Shown: positions 6,083 through 9,609 of the stretch, one piece after another
Numbering within the stretch: the first letter of the stretch is position 1
How the letters are laid out: every line of letters begins with the position of its first letter
Origin: an uncultured Collinsella sp.
GTDB taxonomy: Bacteria > Actinomycetota > Coriobacteriia > Coriobacteriales > Coriobacteriaceae
Length of the DNA: 9,609 nt
Reading direction: 5' to 3'
Assembly: GCA_902494855.1 (NCBI GenBank)
Contig: CABUVC010000051.1
Location: 1 to 9,609 of the forward strand
Made by a program: the position numbers and the translations under genes
The notes under the pieces: model-generated
Seen by the model: the letters and a program-made list of their open reading frames with translations, nothing else
The model's database searches: none
Told to the model about the DNA's origin: nothing

Positions 6083-7483
6083 CTAATCAACCACGTGGGT
6101 TGTGGCAACCTGTTTGAGCCAAGCCGCCGACTTCTTAAGGCGGCGCTTATAGCCGTCCATAAGGTCGACCTCGACAAAACCGTAACGGTTCTTAAAGGCA
6201 TTAGCCCAAGACCAGTTATCGATGACGGCCCAGTAATGGTATCCGCGGCACTTGGCGCCCTCGGCAATTGCCTTGGCCACCCACTCCAGGTGCTGACGTA
6301 CAAAGTCGACGCGGTAGTCATCCTGGATGGTTCCTTCGGCGTCACGGTTCTTGTATTCGTCCATGATGCCGATGCCGTTCTCGGAAACGAACCACTCAAG
6401 ATCGGGGTAGTTCTTAGCGCAGTCCATGCCAAAGTCGTAGAGGCCCTGCGGGTAGATCTCCCAGCCACGGCTCTCGTTCATAACGGCGTCGGGCCATACG
6501 TACTCGTCGGCAAAGTGCGGCAGGCCGTACTGGTCGACCTTGCTCGCCGGCGCCTGAACACGCGTGGGGTGGTAGTAGTTGCAGCCGAGCCAGTCGACAA
6601 CACCCTGCTTGAGAATCTCTTGGTCGCCGGCACGGAACGGGAGCTTAACGCCGCCCTCGGCCAGGCTGTCGAGCACGTCGGCAGGAAGCTCGCCCTTGGT
6701 AATAAGGTCGAGCCACCAGCGATTGTTGATGCCGCTGGTCATACGCACGGCCTCGAGGTCTGCCTCGCTGGGATTCTGCTTGGTGTAAACCGGGGTAAAG
6801 CAGTTGATCATGCCGATCTTGGCATCGGCGCGAATAGCGCCCTCGTCATAGGCCTTACGATAGTTGGCCACGGCCAGCGCATGTGCCAGCGAGATGTGAT
6901 ACTGCACGGTGCGAGCGCGGCTAAAGTCGTGGAGTTGCGGGAACCACACGCCCTCCTGATAGCGCTGCTCGGGCTCGACGATGGGCTCGTTAAAGGTGAA
7001 CCAGTACTTAATCTCCTGGCCAAACTCGTGGAAGGCGACGTCGGCGTAATGCGCGTAAGCCTCAACGACCTCGCGGCTCTCCCAGCCGCCACGGTTAAAA
7101 AGGTAGGTGGGCATGTCAAAGTGGTACAAGTTGACAAACGGCTCCAGGCCGGCCTCGCGAGAGGCGCGGAACAGCTCGTGATACCACGCAGCACCCTCCT
7201 CGTTGAGGTTGCCGTCGGCATCGAGCAGACGGCTCCACTGGATGGAAGTGCGATAGGTATTCAGGCCCAAGTCCTTCAAAATGCGAAAGTCTTCCTGGTA
7301 CTTGGCCATAAAGTCATTGCCGGCATAAGAGCCAACGCAGTTGTAAAACGAACCCAGATCCTGGATGGACCAGGTGTCCCACAGGTTCTCGAGCTTGCCG
7401 CCCTGGTTCCACTGACCCTCAGTCTGTGGGCCGGACATAGCAGCGCCAAAGAAGAAGTCACGGGGCAGCTGATACTGAGCCAT
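6083..7483 (-). CDS. bglA: GH1 6-phospho-beta-glycosidase
   Basis: Cytoplasmic retaining glycosidase that splits the phosphorylated beta-disaccharide delivered by the PTS into hexose-6-phosphate and free hexose. The 466 residues cover a complete (beta/alpha)8 barrel. Visible are the N-terminal FFFGAAMSGPQTEG, RTSIQWSR (78-85), FTFNEP with acid/base Glu166, LGCNYYHPTR near 300 and SENGIG with nucleophile Glu368. Phospho-sugar specificity is suggested by Ser425 in NWSWANAFKNRYGF, where plain glucosidases usually have glutamate, together with Lys431 and Tyr434. I chose ATG 7483, where the family N-terminus begins and GAGGA lies upstream; the open frame extends further upstream but that part is unlike GH1 and overlaps the promoter. 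It is the first gene of the PTS unit. Glucosidase versus mannosidase preference cannot be read from the sequence. Confidence 0.92.
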   Translation of the reverse strand: MAQYQLPRDFFFGAAMSGPQTEGQWNQGGKLENLWDTWSIQDLGSFYNCVGSYAGNDFMAKYQEDFRILKDLGLNTYRTSIQWSRLLDADGNLNEEGAAWYHELFRASREAGLEPFVNLYHFDMPTYLFNRGGWESREVVEAYAHYADVAFHEFGQEIKYWFTFNEPIVEPEQRYQEGVWFPQLHDFSRARTVQYHISLAHALAVANYRKAYDEGAIRADAKIGMINCFTPVYTKQNPSEADLEAVRMTSGINNRWWLDLITKGELPADVLDSLAEGGVKLPFRAGDQEILKQGVVDWLGCNYYHPTRVQAPASKVDQYGLPHFADEYVWPDAVMNESRGWEIYPQGLYDFGMDCAKNYPDLEWFVSENGIGIMDEYKNRDAEGTIQDDYRVDFVRQHLEWVAKAIAEGAKCRGYHYWAVIDNWSWANAFKNRYGFVEVDLMDGYKRRLKKSAAWLKQVATTHVVD

Positions 7484-7532
7484 CAAAGTCCTCGCTTTCG
7501 TGTCTAGAGCTTTCGGTTGGAGACGGGCTTGC

Positions 7533-7604
7533 TTTGGCAGGCAATCCGGCGCGGGCGCGCACCAGGTATCTGGATACCCTGCCCGCCAAAACAAATCCGT
7601 CCCC
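7533..7604 (-). repeat. REP-like element (copy C) in the GH1 leader
   Basis: On the minus strand TTTGGCGGGCA (7590-7580) can pair with TGCCTGCCAAA (7543-7533) over 11 positions including one G-T pair, enclosing the GGTATC/GATACC palindrome. The 20 bases at 7604-7585, from GGGGACGG to TTTTGGC, match 3637-3655 of copy B with an identical TTTGTTTTGGC ending. No T run follows, so it should not terminate transcription of the GH1 gene. Confidence 0.5.
7565..7578. promoter_or_regulatory. Perfect palindrome GGTATC-TG-GATACC, candidate GntR operator
   Basis: Six-base perfect arms around a two-base centre, roughly 65-78 bases downstream of the predicted GH1 transcription start. Size and GGTAT/ATACC ends resemble sites of GntR/UTRA (HutC-type) regulators such as DasR and PhnF, which bind 12-14 base palindromes of the TGGT...ACCA kind. 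A downstream site could act as a roadblock. Binding by the adjacent regulator is inference. Confidence 0.4.
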
Positions 7605-7648
7605 AAACAGCACAAGCAAACGCCAATGCATCTCGCTTGTTGTCTGTA

Positions 7649-7676
7649 ACTATAGCGCTCTAATTTTATATGTAAA
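7649..7676 (-). promoter_or_regulatory. Sigma70-type promoter of the GH1-PTS operon
   Basis: TTTACA (7676-7671, five of six to TTGACA) and TATAGT (7654-7649, five of six to TATAAT) are separated by 16 bases, in an AT-rich setting. The predicted start near 7642 gives a leader of about 160 bases before the GH1 gene. This is the best promoter in the window. Confidence 0.75.
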
Positions 7677-7706
7677 GCGTCTTTTTCATTTTTCTTTATC
7701 GTACTT

Positions 7707-7718
7707 CTTTCATGAAAG
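7707..7718. promoter_or_regulatory. Perfect palindrome CTTTCATGAAAG between divergent promoters
   Basis: A 12-base perfect palindrome centred between the GH1 promoter and the gntR -10. It would lie upstream of the GH1 -35 and near the -35 region of gntR. The position suits autoregulation of gntR or activator binding. Short palindromes of this kind can arise by chance in AT-rich DNA. Confidence 0.35.
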
Positions 7719-7742
7719 CCATATGGATGCTTTTTAAGTAGG

Positions 7743-7748
7743 TATACT
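7743..7748 (+). promoter_or_regulatory. Candidate -10 of gntR
   Basis: TATACT, five of six to consensus, 37 bases before the gntR start codon and giving a leader of about 30 bases. No good -35 is present at 16-18 bases (the sequence there is around CATATG). It overlaps the GTATAC palindrome, so regulator binding there would block it. Confidence 0.4.
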
Positions 7749-7784
7749 CTCTTTATATCAACGCAAATATGAAGGGAGGATTGC

Positions 7785-8504
7785 ATGATTCCCAAATACG
7801 AGGCGATAGCTGCAGATATCCGTCGAAGCATCGAGGACGGCTCCCTTAAGCCGGGCGACAAACTGCCCACCGTCGTAGAGTTTTGCGAGCTGTATAGCGT
7901 TTCCAAGATCACCGTCAAGCGCGCGATTGAGCAGATCACCGAGGAAGGCCTTATTACCAGCCGGCGCGGATCGGGCACCTACGTCAAGGACACGGCGGGG
8001 CTTCCCGGCCAGGTGTTTTTCCAAGGCAAGAACGACCGTGCCCAAGGCTTTTCGTACGAGCATCGCGGGGAGAAAGTGACCTCGGTGGTCTACGATTTCT
8101 CGATCGTCAATCCGCCGGCAGAGGTTGCGACCCAGCTGGGAATGGCCGAAGACGACTTTGCCTATCACATCGTGCGCGTACGCGAGGTCGATGGTCAGCC
8201 CATCGTTATTGAGTACACCTATATGCCACTCGAGCTGATTCCGGGTCTTAAGAAAAAAGACCTGTACGCGTCGGTCTACAGCTTCATCCGCGAGCAGTGC
8301 GGACTCAAGATCTCGAGTTTCCACCGTACCATTCGCGCCGTCGCGGCAACTGAGGAAGAGGCTGAGCGCCTGGATACCAAACCCGGCACTCCCCTGCTCG
8401 AACTCAACCAGATTGGCTTCTTGGATAGCGGCACCGCGTTTGAATATTCTATCTCGCACAACGTAGGCGACCGCTTTGAGCTGCACAACGTAACGCTGGC
8501 CTAG
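7785..8504 (+). CDS. GntR-family regulator with UTRA ligand domain (HutC subfamily)
   Basis: DNA-binding regulator, most often a repressor released by a sugar phosphate. The 239 residues show the winged helix-turn-helix at 1-69: YEAIAADIRRSIEDGSLKPGDKLPT, then the recognition helix SKITVKRAIEQ at 40-50, then the wing RRGSGTYV at 60-67. The UTRA domain follows at about 90-236, with YHIVRVREVDGQPIVIEYTYMP (127-148) and FEYSISHNVGDRFEL near the end. AAGGGAGGA five bases before ATG 7785 fixes the start. It is divergent from the GH1-PTS genes and lies next to several palindromes, so it most likely controls them and itself. In B. subtilis a GntR/UTRA protein, GmuR, governs a gene set of the same composition. 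No BglG-type antiterminator is present in the window. Confidence 0.93.
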   Translation: MIPKYEAIAADIRRSIEDGSLKPGDKLPTVVEFCELYSVSKITVKRAIEQITEEGLITSRRGSGTYVKDTAGLPGQVFFQGKNDRAQGFSYEHRGEKVTSVVYDFSIVNPPAEVATQLGMAEDDFAYHIVRVREVDGQPIVIEYTYMPLELIPGLKKKDLYASVYSFIREQCGLKISSFHRTIRAVAATEEEAERLDTKPGTPLLELNQIGFLDSGTAFEYSISHNVGDRFELHNVTLA

Positions 8505-8576
8505 TTTTGTAATCCGGTGGGTGCTCGTTTTGAGCTGTCTTACGCGGCACCCGCACAACCTTATGGGAGTATGCAC

Positions 8577-9509
8577 ATGTCCGATTTGATTAAACTCACG
8601 CCGATTTTCCACGAGAAGATCTGGGGCGGCCGCCAGCTCGAAACCGTATTTGGTTACGACATTCCCGAGGGTCCCATCGGTGAGTGTTGGGCTATCTCGG
8701 CCCACCCCAACGGCGACTGCCAGATCGCGGAGGGCCCGTACGCCGGTCACACGCTTTCGTGGCTGTGGGCCGAGCACCGCGAGCTCTTTGGTAACTGCGA
8801 GGGCAAGGAGTTCCCGCTGCTCATTAAGATTCTAGACGCCAAGGACGACCTTTCGATCCAGATCCATCCCAATGACGAGTACGCCGCCGAGCACGAGAAC
8901 GGCAGCCTGGGCAAAACCGAGTGCTGGTATGTACTGGACTGCGAGCCCGGCGCCACGATCATCGTCGGACAGCGCGCGCACGACCGCGCCGAGGCCGCGC
9001 GTATGATCGAGGACGGCCGCTGGGACGACATGCTCAACGTGCTGCCGATTCACAAGGGCGACTTTTTCCAGATTGATTCCGGTACCGTCCACGCCATCAA
9101 GACCGGCACGCTCATTTTGGAGACGCAGCAGTCGAGCGACGTGACGTATCGCCTGTACGACTACGACCGTCCCGGCACCGACGGCAAACTGCGTCCCCTG
9201 CACATTGAGCAGAGCCTCGACTGCATCGACTTTGATGCTCAGGCTCCGACCGACGGCACGGTGACCGCGCCCGAGGTCGACGGCGTGACCGAGCTCGAGT
9301 CTAACTCCTGCTACACCGTCGATCGCGTGCGCGTCGACGGCAGCAAGACCCTCGACCAGCGCTGGCCCTTCATGTGCCTGTCGGTCATCAACGGCGAAGG
9401 CACCGTCTGCGGCGACCCCGTCCACAAGGGAAGCCACCTGCTGGCCCCGAGCACCGTCAGCTCCATCGACCTCGAAGGCAAGATGGAACTGATTATTAGC
9501 CACCTGTAG
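8577..9509 (+). CDS. manA: Mannose-6-phosphate isomerase, class I
   Basis: Zinc enzyme that interconverts mannose-6-phosphate and fructose-6-phosphate, linking mannose to glycolysis and to GDP-mannose synthesis. The 310-residue length is that of the short Firmicute-type enzymes. Cupin motifs are SIQIHPND (93-100; Gln95, His97), LGKTE with Glu115, and FFQIDSGTVHAIKTGTLILETQQSSDVTYRLYDYDR (163-198), which provides His172 and the catalytic Arg192. All four usual metal-site positions are intact. ATG 8577 was chosen because GGGAG lies seven bases upstream and the family N-terminus (LTPIFHEKIWGGRQL) starts right after; ATG 8571 sits only one base from that site. The gene follows gntR by 72 bases with no terminator or clear promoter between, so co-transcription is likely. 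Its presence here suggests mannose-containing substrates for the neighbouring PTS. Confidence 0.96.
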   Translation: MSDLIKLTPIFHEKIWGGRQLETVFGYDIPEGPIGECWAISAHPNGDCQIAEGPYAGHTLSWLWAEHRELFGNCEGKEFPLLIKILDAKDDLSIQIHPNDEYAAEHENGSLGKTECWYVLDCEPGATIIVGQRAHDRAEAARMIEDGRWDDMLNVLPIHKGDFFQIDSGTVHAIKTGTLILETQQSSDVTYRLYDYDRPGTDGKLRPLHIEQSLDCIDFDAQAPTDGTVTAPEVDGVTELESNSCYTVDRVRVDGSKTLDQRWPFMCLSVINGEGTVCGDPVHKGSHLLAPSTVSSIDLEGKMELIISHL

Positions 9510-9580
9510 GTCACTGGTACCCGAGTGCTCGCCGGGATGGGCGCGGGGTTTGATCGCCTGCTCGGGCAGTCCTGCTCGCA

Positions 9581-9605
9581 CGGAGAGCACATTAAGTGCT
9601 CTCCG
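9581..9605. repeat. Strong hairpin downstream of manA
   Basis: CGGAGAGCAC, ATTAA, GTGCTCTCCG: a perfect 10-bp stem with a five-base loop, about 70 bases past the manA stop codon. The window ends four bases later, so a T run cannot be seen. It may be the manA terminator; on the minus strand no T run follows it directly. Confidence 0.55.
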
Positions 9606-9609
9606 GCTC

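Larger units (their letters stand above)
7484..7784. other. Divergent regulatory region between GH1 and gntR genes
   Basis: About 300 bases with no gene. The left half, GC-rich, is the leader of the GH1 transcript and holds the structured element at 7533-7604. The right half (about 7650-7760) is strongly AT-rich and holds both promoters. Palindromes at 7565-7578 and 7707-7718, and the near-palindromes GTCTAGAG at 7502-7509 and GTATAC at 7742-7747, are candidate sites for the adjacent GntR regulator. Confidence 0.7.

Noticed and set aside
6038..7507. Plus-strand open frame of 489 codons opposite the GH1 gene
   Set aside because: Antisense shadow; the GH1 protein on the other strand has all catalytic motifs and fills the same interval.
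7669..7686. CcpA cre-like site overlapping the GH1 -35 (TGTAAAGCGT...TCA)
   Set aside because: The central CG is out of register with the cre consensus by one base, and use of CcpA/cre by this lineage is doubtful.
7484..7978. Upstream extension of the GH1 reading frame to 7978
   Set aside because: The added 165 residues would overlap the promoter and gntR and do not resemble GH1; family N-terminus and ribosome site fix the start at 7483.
8516..8552. Terminator between gntR and manA (GGGTGC / GCACCC)
   Set aside because: Only six pairs with a 22-base loop and no T run; the two genes are more likely co-transcribed.
7758..8777. Minus-strand open frame of 339 codons over gntR and the start of manA
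   Set aside because: It crosses two real plus-strand genes and shows no family features.
1..9609. Defence system, CRISPR array, biosynthetic cluster or insertion sequence
   Set aside because: No regularly spaced repeats, no nuclease, transposase or biosynthetic-core domain in any frame; all genes are assigned to transport, sugar metabolism or housekeeping.

Overview
The window looks like chromosomal DNA of a GC-rich gut actinobacterium, most likely Collinsella or a close relative in the Coriobacteriia. That placement is inferred from base composition, strong purine-rich Shine-Dalgarno sites, actinobacterial codon use and family resemblances; no search was run. I find nine protein genes, no RNA genes, no CRISPR array and no insertion sequence. 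Seven genes read on the minus strand and two on the plus strand.

Left part (1-2447, minus strand): a 3'-truncated nhaA Na+/H+ antiporter, then, across a strong intrinsic terminator (1465-1503), ppaC, a manganese-dependent family II inorganic pyrophosphatase. Both look like stand-alone housekeeping genes.

Centre (2614-7483, minus strand, transcribed right to left): a sugar-uptake locus. A GH1 6-phospho-beta-glycosidase comes first, followed by the separate IIC, IIB and IIA subunits of a lactose/cellobiose-family PTS permease. A strong terminator (3713-3750) ends this unit, and a ROK-family glucokinase follows. A good sigma70-type promoter (TTTACA, 16 nt, TATAGT; 7649-7676) drives the group with a leader of about 160 nt.

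Right part (7785-9509, plus strand): a divergent GntR/UTRA repressor-type regulator and a class I mannose-6-phosphate isomerase, manA, probably co-transcribed.

Together these genes make a coherent pathway. The PTS imports and phosphorylates a beta-linked disaccharide, the GH1 enzyme splits it into hexose-6-phosphate plus free hexose, the ROK kinase phosphorylates the free sugar, and ManA converts mannose-6-phosphate to fructose-6-phosphate. The gene content matches the Bacillus subtilis glucomannan operon gmuBACDREFG apart from its secreted mannanase. The substrate may therefore be a mannose-containing disaccharide as well as, or instead of, cellobiose.

Between the genes there are several palindromes. 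Three of them (2560-2612, 3622-3662, 7533-7604) appear to be diverged copies of one REP-like element with a GGGG-CAGGTT-type core and inverted arms. I see no clearly new defence or biosynthetic system; the main points of interest are the gmu-like gene set, the repeat family and the structured leaders.
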